This document shows, piece by piece, positions 8,448 to 17,110 of a stretch of DNA of 32,926 bases. The translations under genes were made by a program, and so were the position numbers. The notes below the pieces were generated by a model. The model ran no database searches and was not told the DNA's origin. It saw only the letters and a program-made list of their open reading frames with translations. This DNA comes from Candidatus Omnitrophota bacterium (GTDB lineage: Bacteria; Omnitrophota; Gorgyraeia; Zapsychrales; Zapsychraceae). Position 1 is the first letter of the stretch; every line of letters begins with the position of its first letter. Location of the stretch: positions 1 through 32,926 of the forward strand of contig JACROV010000017.1 of assembly GCA_016214285.1 (NCBI GenBank), given 5' to 3'.

Positions 8448-9479
8448 TTGGTTAATATTGGTGTCATCGGGTGCGGCCAGTGGGGTCCCAACCATATCCG
8501 TATCTTCTCGCGATTGTCCAATTCGCGCGCCGTCATGTGCGCTGATCTTAGCGCCGACCGCCTGAGAACGATCAAGGAAAACTTTCCGCACATACAAACA
8601 ACGACGGACTATAAAGATATCCTGAAAAACCCGGATATTCATGCCGTTTGCATCGCTTCTCCCACCAACACGCATTTTAATTTCGCCAAAGAAGCCCTGG
8701 AGCGCGGCAAACATGTTTTCTGCGAAAAACCGTTGGCCCTGAAGACGGAAGAATGCGCGCACCTCCAAAAAATGGCCGCGCAAAAGAAAAAGATCCTCAT
8801 GGTCGGGCATGTATTTTTATTTAACGCGGGGATCAAACAGTTGAAAGAATATGTCCGTTCGGGCGAACTCGGCCGTGTTCATTACGCTCACTCAACGAGG
8901 ACCAATCTCGGGCCGTTTCGCTATGATGTCAGCGCCCTGTGGGACCTGGCGCCCCATGATATTTCCATTTTTAATTATCTCTTTGACAGCTCGCCGGTGA
9001 ACGTTTCGGCGCGCGGACAAAAATGCCTGGGCACCGAACGCGATGACCTGGTCTTTGGCACTTTAGAATACCCGCCGAAGGCTCCCGCGGAGGGCAGCAC
9101 GGTCGCTCACGTTCATGTCAGCTGGATCGATCCCAAAAAGGTGCGGCAGATCACCATTGTCGGTGAAAAAAAGATGGTCACGTGGGATGACCTGGACGAC
9201 GTTGGCCCGATAAAGCTCTATGACAAGCACGTCGAAAAATCCAGCGCGTATTATCTGACGTACGGAGAATTCAGGCTGTTGTCCAAGGAAGGCGGGATCA
9301 CGATTCCCAAGATTGATCTGAGCGAACCGCTGAAGACCCAGGACCAGTATTTTGTTGATTGTGTTGAGCGCAACGTTTCTGCGGATCTTGCCGACGCGGG
9401 CAAGGGACTCGACGTGGTCAAGACGCTGATCGCTCTGCAGAATTCCATTGAGCGCCAAGGGGCGTGCGTACATCTTTAA
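8448..9479 (+). CDS. Gfo/Idh/MocA-family oxidoreductase
   Basis: NIGVIGCGQWGPNHIRIF, HVFCEKPLALK. Start taken as TTG 8448 because the upstream extension is repeat DNA. Confidence 0.9.
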   Translation: MVNIGVIGCGQWGPNHIRIFSRLSNSRAVMCADLSADRLRTIKENFPHIQTTTDYKDILKNPDIHAVCIASPTNTHFNFAKEALERGKHVFCEKPLALKTEECAHLQKMAAQKKKILMVGHVFLFNAGIKQLKEYVRSGELGRVHYAHSTRTNLGPFRYDVSALWDLAPHDISIFNYLFDSSPVNVSARGQKCLGTERDDLVFGTLEYPPKAPAEGSTVAHVHVSWIDPKKVRQITIVGEKKMVTWDDLDDVGPIKLYDKHVEKSSAYYLTYGEFRLLSKEGGITIPKIDLSEPLKTQDQYFVDCVERNVSADLADAGKGLDVVKTLIALQNSIERQGACVHL

Positions 9480-9482
9480 ACC

Positions 9483-9602
9483 CGGAATACGAAGCACGAA
9501 ACTCGAAATAAATTCGAATGACCAAAATATAAAGAACCAAAACAAAACATTTTAGAACTTTAGAATTTTGGATTTGTTTCGGATTTCGTGTTTCGGATTT
9601 TG
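9483..9602. repeat. inverted repeat type A (ACGAAGCACGAAACTCGAAA / GTTTCGGATTTCGTGTTTCGGATTT)
   Basis: Complementary arms; same words at 10911-11042 and 18533-18704. Confidence 0.88.
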
Positions 9603-9607
9603 AGCAA

Positions 9608-10174
9608 ATGATGAGTTACTTCAAACATAAAACCGCTCTGGTAGACAAGAAAGCCAAAATCGGCAAAGGCACCCGTCTGTGGGCTTTTACGAACGTCAAG
9701 GCCGGTGCCGTGATCGGCCGCGGCTGTAATATTTGCGACGGCAGTTTTGTCGAAGGCGGGGCGGTCGTCGGCGATAACGTCACCATCAAGCACCATGTGG
9801 CCGTCTTTGACGGAGTGACTATCGGCGACGGTGTTTTTGTCGGGTCGAACGCGGCGTTTATCAACGACCGGCATCCGCGCAGCAAGAAAAAAAAATGGGT
9901 GCTGGAAAAGACGGTCGTCGGTAAAGGAGCAACGATCGGCAGTAACGCGGTCATTATGTGCGGGATCAGAATCGGGGCTCACGCGGTTGTGGGAGCGGGG
10001 AGTGTCGTGACCAGGGATGTCGCGCCTTTTACGGTCGTCTACGGTAATCCGGCCTCGGTCAAAGGTTATGCCTGCCATTGCGGGCGCAAGCTTGATAAGA
10101 ACTTAAAATGTTCATGCGGGAAGCGATATTCAAAAGATCAATTGAAAGTAAGAAGTGACTTCTTACTCTTATGA
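9608..10174 (+). CDS. WbpD-like hexapeptide acyltransferase with C-terminal CxC...CxC tail
   Basis: Left-handed beta-helix hexapeptide repeats (VIGRGCNICDGSFVEGGAVVGDNVTIKHHV), FINDRHPRS; C-terminus CHCGRKLDKNLKCSCGKRY. Confidence 0.88.
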   Translation: MMSYFKHKTALVDKKAKIGKGTRLWAFTNVKAGAVIGRGCNICDGSFVEGGAVVGDNVTIKHHVAVFDGVTIGDGVFVGSNAAFINDRHPRSKKKKWVLEKTVVGKGATIGSNAVIMCGIRIGAHAVVGAGSVVTRDVAPFTVVYGNPASVKGYACHCGRKLDKNLKCSCGKRYSKDQLKVRSDFLLL

Positions 10175-10902
10175 ACAAGATCCTGGTCTGTCCCGTTGCT
10201 TTCAATGAGAACGTCAAGCTAAGGAGCGCCATCGAACGGTTCCTTAAGAGTCCCGCGAGGGACAGAGCGGATTATTTGATCGTGGACGATGCCTCGACCG
10301 ACGGGACGACGGAGATGATCCATAGTTTCGCCGCGCGCGGGGTGCAAACGATCCGGCATGAGAACCGCGGCGGGGTCGGCGCCGCCATTCGCACGGCGAT
10401 CAAATACGCCATCAGCCATGGATATGAAGTCCTGGTGATCATGGCCGGGAACGATAAGGATAACCCCGATGAAATTCCCCGGCTCATTGACCCCATTATC
10501 CGGGAAGGTTATGATCTCGTCCAGGGTTCGCGGTATTTAAGTCCTGAAGGTGCCGGCGGCGATATGCCTTTTTACCGGAAGGTGGCGACACGCCTTCATC
10601 CAATGCTGATGTCGCTTGTCGTCGGGAAGAAACTGACCGACAGTACTAACGGATTCCGGGCTTTTCAGTTATCGATATTCGAAAATAAGGCGATCGACGT
10701 CGATCAGGACTGGCTGGATCATTATGAACTGGAACCTTATTTGTTGTATAAAGCCATTACGCTGGGATGCAAGTTCAGAGAGGCTCCGGTAACGAAAATC
10801 TATCCGCCGCGGAAACTGGGGTACACAAAAATGCGTCCTATTGTCGGATGGTGGAGCATTTTGAAACCGGTAGTTTATCTGGGTTTGAGGATTAAAAAAT
10901 AG
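10171..10902 (+). CDS. family 2 glycosyltransferase (dolichyl-phosphate mannose synthase-like)
   Basis: 'LIVDDASTDGT...MAGNDKDNPDEIPRLIDPIIREGYDLVQGSRYL'; overlaps acyltransferase stop. Confidence 0.9.
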   Translation: MNKILVCPVAFNENVKLRSAIERFLKSPARDRADYLIVDDASTDGTTEMIHSFAARGVQTIRHENRGGVGAAIRTAIKYAISHGYEVLVIMAGNDKDNPDEIPRLIDPIIREGYDLVQGSRYLSPEGAGGDMPFYRKVATRLHPMLMSLVVGKKLTDSTNGFRAFQLSIFENKAIDVDQDWLDHYELEPYLLYKAITLGCKFREAPVTKIYPPRKLGYTKMRPIVGWWSILKPVVYLGLRIKK

Positions 10903-10910
10903 TACGTCTA

Positions 10911-11042
10911 AATTCGAAGCACGAAATCCGAAACAAGCACGAAATTTAAAACACTAAAAATTCAAAAAATGAAGTTGTTTTAACCATTTGAATTTAAAGT
11001 TTTGAGTTTGTTTCGGGTTTCGTACTTCGAATTTCGGATTTA
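10911..11042. repeat. inverted repeat type A
   Basis: aattcgaagcacgaaatccgaaac ... gtttcgggtttcgtacttcgaatttcggat. Confidence 0.88.
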
Positions 11043-11057
11043 CACAAAGGGGGACAT

Positions 11058-11330
11058 ATGAACAAGAAAATAATTTTGTTGTTTTTAGTATCGGCCATCG
11101 TTGGGTGTACTTATGCCGGCGAACGGGAATTAAGCGATTATATCAATAAACCTTCCACGATAGTTCAGGACCCGCATTTCGGGAATTACAAAGAAAAACT
11201 TGACGCGCTTGAGAAGCAGTATTTGGAGAAAGAGATCACGTACGCGCAATATCTGGAGCAAAAGACCGCCCTGGACGATCAATATAATAAGGAAGTCGAG
11301 GAGCGCAACCAAAAGATCATGGGGCAATAG
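11058..11330 (+). CDS. small hypothetical lipoprotein
   Basis: MNKKIILLFLVSAIVGC lipobox followed by a coiled/charged region. Confidence 0.75.
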   Translation: MNKKIILLFLVSAIVGCTYAGERELSDYINKPSTIVQDPHFGNYKEKLDALEKQYLEKEITYAQYLEQKTALDDQYNKEVEERNQKIMGQ

Positions 11331-11346
11331 CCCCTCAAGAGAGGTC

Positions 11347-12075
11347 ATGATGAAACTGTTCGGTAAAAATCCGGTGATGGAACGTTTGCGGTCGAACCCG
11401 CAGAGCATCCGCAAAATCTTTATCCAGCCCGGCCTGCCGGAGGCCGCCTACATTTACAAAAAGGCCAAGCAGCACGGGATCCCGGTCTTCGCGGTCCCGG
11501 ACGCGAAGTTCGCGAAGATCAGCCGGACGCGCAATACCCAGGGCGTTCTGATGGACGTCGATGATTTCGCGTACGTCCCTTACGATGAATTATTGGAGAC
11601 CGCGGGAGAAAAAAAGCGTACCATTGTCTTTTTGGACAGCCTCAATGATCCCCAGAACCTGGGCGCGATCATAAGAAGTTTGGGTTGTCTGGCGGGGTTC
11701 GCCGTTGTTTTGCCAACGCATGATTCGGTCGGCGTCACCGAGGCCGTCTTGCGGGTCGCCTCCGGCGGGGACAATTACATCCCTGTCGCCCGGGTCGCCA
11801 ATTTGAACAACGCTATCAAGGCGGCCAAAGAGGCCGGATATACGATCGCCGGGGCCGTCGTCGATGGCGGGCAAAGCCTGTTTGAGACCAGCTTGCCGTA
11901 TCCTTTGGGCCTGGTCGTCGGGTCAGAGCAAAAAGGGATCCGGGACGTCATCCGCAAGTATTTGGACCTGGAGTTGACGATCCCCATGCCGGTCAACACC
12001 CTGTCATTTAACGTGGCGCACGCCACAACGATTTTTTGCTATGAGATCGCGAAACAGAAAAAAAACGCCAAATAA
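11347..12075 (+). CDS. rlmB: TrmH/SpoU-family 23S rRNA 2'-O-methyltransferase (RlmB-like)
   Basis: 'FLDSLNDPQNLGAIIRS', 'GLVVGSEQKGI', 'IPMPVNTLSFNVAHAT'. Start 11347 chosen over 11200, which overlaps another gene. Confidence 0.9.
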   Translation: MMKLFGKNPVMERLRSNPQSIRKIFIQPGLPEAAYIYKKAKQHGIPVFAVPDAKFAKISRTRNTQGVLMDVDDFAYVPYDELLETAGEKKRTIVFLDSLNDPQNLGAIIRSLGCLAGFAVVLPTHDSVGVTEAVLRVASGGDNYIPVARVANLNNAIKAAKEAGYTIAGAVVDGGQSLFETSLPYPLGLVVGSEQKGIRDVIRKYLDLELTIPMPVNTLSFNVAHATTIFCYEIAKQKKNAK

Positions 12076-12658
12076 GAACAATAAATCCGTCGTGAACGCC
12101 GTCAATCTTTTCGCCGAAGCGGGACTGCTCAAGAGGATCAAACGCAGCGGCTGGTGGGTGGCCGGCATCAAAGACCCCGAGAGCGTGGCCGAACATTGTT
12201 TCCGGTGCGCCGTCATGGCCTATTACATCGCGCACCTGGAGAAGGCGAACGTTTCCAGGGTGATGATCATGGCGTTGTTCAACGACGTGCATGAATCGCG
12301 CATCAATGACCTGCACAAGATGGGGCATTTTTACATTGATTTTAAGGAAGCGGAGAAAATGGTCTTTAAAGACCAGATCAAGGATCTGGACCGGTCCGTC
12401 AAAGGAGAGCTGGAGATCCTGCGTAAAGAATATGAGGCCCAGCGGACGAAGGAGAGTTTGGTTGCCAGAGATGCCGATATCCTCGAGTGCTTGCTCCAGG
12501 CCAAGGAATATTACGACCACGGCTATCTTAAGGCCGCGAAGTTTTTCAAGGCCGCGCCGGAGCATTTAAAGACGAAAACCGCCCGGCGGTTGTGGCGCGA
12601 GATTCAACAATGGGACAGCAGTGCCTGGTGGGAAAGGGTAGTTAAATTTGAAAGGTAG
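12041..12658 (+). CDS. HD-domain hydrolase (YfbR/HDDC2-like)
   Basis: 'DPESVAEHCFRCAVMAYYIA...ALFNDVHESRINDL'; second metal motif 'ARDADILECLLQAKEYYDHG'. Confidence 0.88.
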   Translation: MRSRNRKKTPNKNNKSVVNAVNLFAEAGLLKRIKRSGWWVAGIKDPESVAEHCFRCAVMAYYIAHLEKANVSRVMIMALFNDVHESRINDLHKMGHFYIDFKEAEKMVFKDQIKDLDRSVKGELEILRKEYEAQRTKESLVARDADILECLLQAKEYYDHGYLKAAKFFKAAPEHLKTKTARRLWREIQQWDSSAWWERVVKFER

Positions 12659-13547
12659 AGTTACCGGACATCCGGTGACCCGGATATCCGGATATCCGGG
12701 TCTTCTAGTCCCGGGTTCCCGGATAGCCGGATTCCCAAAATTCTTAGTCTGTAGTCTCTGGTCTGTAGTCTTTGGTCTGTTCCTGCAAGGCTGCGCCACG
12801 ATGTACAACCCCGCCATGGGCCGCGAAGAATTCATCTTGATCTCCACGCCCTCCGAAGTGGAAATGGGCAAAAGTATCCACGAGAGCATTACCCGGGAAT
12901 ATAAGCTTTCCAGGAATCCGGCGCAGGTCGACAGGGTCCGCCGTATCGGTGAACGTGTCGCCAAAGTTTCCGACCGGCAGGATTATGAGTATCATTTCTA
13001 TCTTATCGAAGAAGACGAGATGAACGCCTTCACGACGCCGGGCGGCAATATTTACGTTTATACGGGTTTGCTGGAAAAGCTTAAGAACGACGACCAAGTA
13101 GCGTCGGTGTTGGCCCATGAGATCGGGCATTGCGCCGCGCGGCATACGGTCAAGAAATTTCAGGCAGCGCTGGGATATGATCTGATCAGCAGAATTGTCC
13201 TCAGCCGTATCGGTGACGGGACCGCCCGGCAGATCACGGAGTTGAGCTCCAACGCGGCCATGAGCATCATTTTTTCCGCCTACAGCCGCAAGGATGAATA
13301 TGAAGCGGACCGGCTGGGGGTCAAGTATATGCATCTGGCCTGTTTCGATCCCGGCGCCAGTATCGAAACGTTCAAGATCCTGGAGGCCGATTCCAAAGGC
13401 CCCGACGTTCCGCTTATTTTGCGCAGTCATCCCTATATCCATGACCGTATCCGCATGGCGGAAGAAGAGATCAAAGCTCTGGGGAGCAAATATGGGCCTG
13501 CCTGCCGACGTAACTTATCGTTTGCCCAAATTCCTATTGTCCTGTAA
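12648..13547 (+). CDS. M48-family metalloprotease, lipoprotein
   Basis: HEIGHCAARHTVK and EYEADRLGVKYM; lipobox LQGC. N-terminus is repeat DNA; start (TTG 12648 or later) uncertain. Confidence 0.9.
   Translation: MKGRVTGHPVTRISGYPGLLVPGSRIAGFPKFLVCSLWSVVFGLFLQGCATMYNPAMGREEFILISTPSEVEMGKSIHESITREYKLSRNPAQVDRVRRIGERVAKVSDRQDYEYHFYLIEEDEMNAFTTPGGNIYVYTGLLEKLKNDDQVASVLAHEIGHCAARHTVKKFQAALGYDLISRIVLSRIGDGTARQITELSSNAAMSIIFSAYSRKDEYEADRLGVKYMHLACFDPGASIETFKILEADSKGPDVPLILRSHPYIHDRIRMAEEEIKALGSKYGPACRRNLSFAQIPIVL
12657..12790. repeat. composite repeat: type E (CCGGATATCCGGATATCCGGG) followed by a type D arm (AGTCTGTAGTCTCTGGTCTGTAGTC)
   Basis: Type E words recur at 22325-22418; type D words at 3973 and 21905. 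Confidence 0.8.
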
Positions 13548-13606
13548 AATGACGGCTTAAGTAAAAAAGTCGATCCCCCATCCTGCTTGAAATAGGAGGA
13601 GTCAGA

Positions 13607-14035
13607 ATGCGCGTCATTTTTGCCATCCACGGGATCCGGAGCGCGAAGAAAGATAATTGGGTCTATAAATTTGCCGATTTCGTCGGCAAAGACCCGAGGT
13701 TTAAAGATGATCTCTCCGTTCCGTATCCATACGGGTTTCTTCTCGCTCTCGATTCTGTTAATCCCAAGACAAAATTTGATCATGTCAAAATGGTCATGAG
13801 GGAATTACGCGCGCTCACCGGCAAATATCCCGATGCCGGATTGAATATCGCCGCTCATAGTTACGGCACGGAATTAAGTTACCAGGCCATCAAGCGAAGC
13901 GGGGAGGACGGCAAGCCGCCGATCAAAGTCAACAAACTGATCCTCATCGCGAGTATCGTCTCCGCCCATCTCGAATATATTCTAGCCTTAATAAATTCTT
14001 CAATTCTTAATTATTTAATAGGGTTATGCCCTTGA
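13607..14035 (+). pseudogene. alpha/beta-hydrolase-like protein, apparently truncated
   Basis: IHGIRS... LNIAAHSYGTELSYQAI... KLILIASIVSAH then composition changes and the ORF ends in an inverted-repeat element; no remaining catalytic residues seen. Confidence 0.55.
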
Positions 14036-14110
14036 CTACCACTTCCAGCATACGATGGGCACGAAATCCTGTTGCACTGTTCATCAAAGGCATAACCCTA
14101 TTATTTAATT
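14009..14110. mobile_element. 102-bp element bounded by 25-bp imperfect terminal inverted repeats
   Basis: aattatttaatagggttatgccctt (14009-14033) versus aaaggcataaccctattatttaatt (14086-14110), with a 52-nt centre. Confidence 0.6.
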
Positions 14111-14114
14111 CACT

Positions 14115-14436
14115 TAGACAGAAGGGGACAGATTTGCATCCTCAAATTTTAGTTAGTGATCTTAAAAAGCTACCTATAAAGAATCTTCCCTTTCAGGACC
14201 AAAAACCGTTTCTTGTTTTGGTTGAGAGAATATTGGCTTTAACTAGAACAAATGATTATGAGAAAAATCTGGAGAAACAATCCAAGGTGAAAGGTTTTCA
14301 ATGCCAAATCGACCAGACGGTCTACAAGCTTTACGGCCTGACGGAAGAGGAAATCAAAATCGTGGAAGGTGATTCGAGCGCGCAGAACACCAGCGAACTC
14401 GTCAAAACCCGCTTCGACAAGGCGGGGAGTGTATAG
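14115..14436 (+). pseudogene. C-terminal remnant of a type IIG (Eco57I-like) restriction-modification enzyme
   Basis: 'ILVSDLKKLPIKNLPFQDQKPFLVLVERILALTRTNDYEKNLEKQSKVKGFQCQIDQTVYKLYGLTEEEIKIVEG' matches the C-terminal pattern of these proteins; no MTase domain present. Confidence 0.7.
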
Positions 14437-14521
14437 ACAAAGATGGGCGAAATCGGTTACTTTAAAATAAGTATAATAAAAAAGGCATCAATTTTATATA
14501 AATGATATACTTTTAACAAAT

Positions 14522-15211
14522 ATGAGCAAAGTCTATCCAAACTCTCCACTAGTTGAAGTTGTTTTTGAGATTCGATATCCAGCAGATTTATCAATAAAAT
14601 GCAATATCGATAAATATGCTCATCGGATAAAAAATAAATTCCCGCTGATTGTTCCCCATCCCGAGTTAGCTGCCCACCTGTATGCATTTAGTAATAATCA
14701 AAATACCGAGATAGTAAAAGTCGGACTAGATAGATTTTCGTATCATGCGAAAGAATATAAGAATGGCTTTGAGTCTTTTGAAAAGATCGCATTACAACAT
14801 GTAAGTGAATTTATTGAAATTTACAAGATTGAAACCACGGTTAGAACAGGCCTCAGATACATTAATCATATCCCTATAGTTAAAGTCAATGGATGTATTC
14901 CGCTGGAGCGATATTTAAACTTTGATTATAAACTGCCCGGTACCGGATCAATGCCGAATAAATATGAATTACTCCATACCATTCTTGTGGTTAAGGTGGG
15001 GGATGGTAAGTTACAAATAGTTATCGAATATAGGGAAAAACCAGACCTGATCAATTCTGAAATTTTAGTCTTAGATTTCGACTATTTTTTAACCGGCCAG
15101 CTAAAAAGTAGTGAAGTAAATTGTCATATCCAGGAATCACACACGCATACTAAAAAAATATTCGAAGATTTAATAACCGATGAGTATCGTCGAGTTATGG
15201 AGAGCGGCTAA
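14522..15211 (+). CDS. TIGR04255-family protein
   Basis: N-terminus 'YPNSPLVEVVFEIRYP', later 'RTGLRYINHI' and 'DFDYFLTG', typical of the TIGR04255 family of unknown function. Confidence 0.75.
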   Translation: MSKVYPNSPLVEVVFEIRYPADLSIKCNIDKYAHRIKNKFPLIVPHPELAAHLYAFSNNQNTEIVKVGLDRFSYHAKEYKNGFESFEKIALQHVSEFIEIYKIETTVRTGLRYINHIPIVKVNGCIPLERYLNFDYKLPGTGSMPNKYELLHTILVVKVGDGKLQIVIEYREKPDLINSEILVLDFDYFLTGQLKSSEVNCHIQESHTHTKKIFEDLITDEYRRVMESG

Positions 15212-15612
15212 TGACAGTTCTTACGTGTGATCCTGATCTGCAGGAAAAACAGGATTTTTTCTCCGCTATCGCCAGGAAAAAGGAGTCATTGCATATCTCT
15301 GTCCCGGTTTTTGATCCGCTTCCTGCTTCAACAGTAGTTATCTATACGATTTTTTTTGTGAATTACCCAACGATTAAATTTTTTAAGCCAATAAAGCTTG
15401 TATTCGAGCGCGGGGCTGAAACGGGTGCGTATATTATCGGAAATGAAGAGTTTAATAAATATGGTATCGGCAAGACAAAAGAGGATGCCCTAAAAGAATT
15501 TGAACAGAATGTTGTTTCAGATTATTTTGATTTAAAAATGTCCGATCATAATAAGCTTACACAAGACGCGAAAGATTTATTGATGATATACGGCGGGTAT
15601 TTTTCAGAGTGA
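15211..15612 (+). CDS. hypothetical protein, weak HicB-like C-terminal region
   Basis: Start overlaps upstream stop (TAATG); 'GIGKTKEDALKEFEQNVVSDY' resembles a HicB-type 'G.T.eeAl.n...' segment. Confidence 0.6.
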   Translation: MTVLTCDPDLQEKQDFFSAIARKKESLHISVPVFDPLPASTVVIYTIFFVNYPTIKFFKPIKLVFERGAETGAYIIGNEEFNKYGIGKTKEDALKEFEQNVVSDYFDLKMSDHNKLTQDAKDLLMIYGGYFSE

Positions 15613-15908
15613 GCATAATTCCTAAAAAAGATTTTATAAAAGGGTTACAAGATAAAGGATTTGAATATTCCCCTTCCGGAAGACAGCCCCATGAGAAGTT
15701 GAGATTAATCGTAGATGGAAAGAAAACAGGCATATCAGTTCCCATTTCGCGTGGTTCTAAAATTAAAGAATACGGCAGTGATTTAATTAATCTTGTCAAG
15801 CGGGAGTTGCGATTGGATACTAATAAACAGGTTGTTGATCTTATTGAATGTCCTTTGTCATATGATGATTATGTCAATCATTTGAAAGACAGGGGTGTAA
15901 GGTTTTAA
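15609..15908 (+). CDS. small protein with HicA-like (dsRBD-like) features
   Basis: GTGA overlap with upstream stop; 'KDFIKGLQDKGFEYSPSGRQPHEKLRLIVDGKKTGISVPISRGSKIKEYGSDLINLVKRELRL'. Confidence 0.55.
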   Translation: MSIIPKKDFIKGLQDKGFEYSPSGRQPHEKLRLIVDGKKTGISVPISRGSKIKEYGSDLINLVKRELRLDTNKQVVDLIECPLSYDDYVNHLKDRGVRF

Positions 15909-16129
15909 AATTATTTTCCTGACGATACTCTTAAGAAAATCTTGCCATATTAACGGATGGGATGAGTTTAAGAAATACACCCGCCACGCCTATGGGCCGA
16001 AAGGTCTACGCGCATCTCTGGCGGGTTTCCAATTTACAAATCAACCGCTTGATCGAGCTGGGTAATCAAATTCTTTTGATGGTTTTAGACGGGTCATAGG
16101 GCTGGATTGATTGACAAACATAATAGAGT

Positions 16130-17110
16130 ATGCTAAAGTTTGCCAATATGCGTCGAGTTATAATATTAATATTATTCTTTTTGTTGAGCGGCACGACCTT
16201 GGTGCCTTCCCGCGGGTTTGCTTTCTGGGTCTGGACGCCGGAAACCAATAAATGGGTGAACCCCAAATATTCGGTCAAAGATACTCCTTCCGAACAGCTC
16301 GAATACGCCCTTGCCTTTTACAAATCCCAGGAATATAAAGAAGCTATCCAGGAATTGCGCAAGCTGATCGATCATTATCCCCGGGCCCGGGAAGCCGCCG
16401 ACGCCCAATATTACATCGGTGCCTGTTGGGAACAGATGGACAATCCCCAGGAAGCGTTCAAAAGTTACCAGGAGGTGGTCGACAAATATCCCTTTAGCGA
16501 GCGTTCGGCCGAGATCGTCCAGAAGCAGTACGATATCGCCGTGAAGTTGCTTGAAGGCCGGGATAAACGCGGGGTTTTGGCTAAGACGTTCTCCCTCACG
16601 GATTACACGGCCATCGATATATTCAAAGCGGTCATCAAGAACGCCCCTTACGGCAATCTGGCGGCGCCATCACGCTACAAGATCGGATTATATTACCTGG
16701 AAAATGGTTTGTATCAGGAAGCGAGGGATGAATTTGAGAAGGTGATGAACGATTATCCCGAGAGCGAGTGGGCCAAGGCCGCTAAATATCAGATCGCCGT
16801 TTCGGACAGCAAGCGTTCCACCGACGCTCAATACGACCAGAAGATCACGCAGGCCGCGGTCAAAGAATTCAAGGAATTCGCCGAACACTATCCCGACGCG
16901 GAACTTTCCCAGCAGGCCAAAGAGCAGATCCAGGGGTTGCGCGACAAGGAAGCGGAAAGCAATTTCCATATCGCCCAGTTTTACGAGAAGAACAAAAAAT
17001 ATGAATCGGCCAAGATCTATTATCAGAGGATCGTGGATGAGTTCCAGAATTCCCGCTGGACAGCCCAGGCGCTTAACAAGATCCGCGAATTGAGCCAGAA
17101 GGTGCAATGA
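16130..17110 (+). CDS. BamD/YbgF-like TPR outer-membrane assembly protein
   Basis: N-terminal signal sequence and repeated TPRs (ALAFYKSQEYKEAIQELRKLIDHYPRAREAADAQYYIG). Confidence 0.8.
   Translation: MLKFANMRRVIILILFFLLSGTTLVPSRGFAFWVWTPETNKWVNPKYSVKDTPSEQLEYALAFYKSQEYKEAIQELRKLIDHYPRAREAADAQYYIGACWEQMDNPQEAFKSYQEVVDKYPFSERSAEIVQKQYDIAVKLLEGRDKRGVLAKTFSLTDYTAIDIFKAVIKNAPYGNLAAPSRYKIGLYYLENGLYQEARDEFEKVMNDYPESEWAKAAKYQIAVSDSKRSTDAQYDQKITQAAVKEFKEFAEHYPDAELSQQAKEQIQGLRDKEAESNFHIAQFYEKNKKYESAKIYYQRIVDEFQNSRWTAQALNKIRELSQKVQ

Noticed and set aside
9063-9545. Minus-strand 160-aa ORF starting MFWFFIFWSFEFISSFVLRIPG
   Set aside because: Antisense to the oxidoreductase; the hydrophobic start is again type A repeat DNA. 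It does show that such arms easily encode hydrophobic segments.
15962-16099. Small ORF MSLRNTPATPMGRKVYAHLWRVSNLQINRLIELGNQ... as a gene or hydrolase tail
   Set aside because: No family support in either plausible frame; kept only as a possible flank of the accessory island.
16111-16139. Promoter TTGACA...TAAAGT upstream of the BamD-like gene
   Set aside because: The -10 match is poor and would place the start site almost on the start codon.
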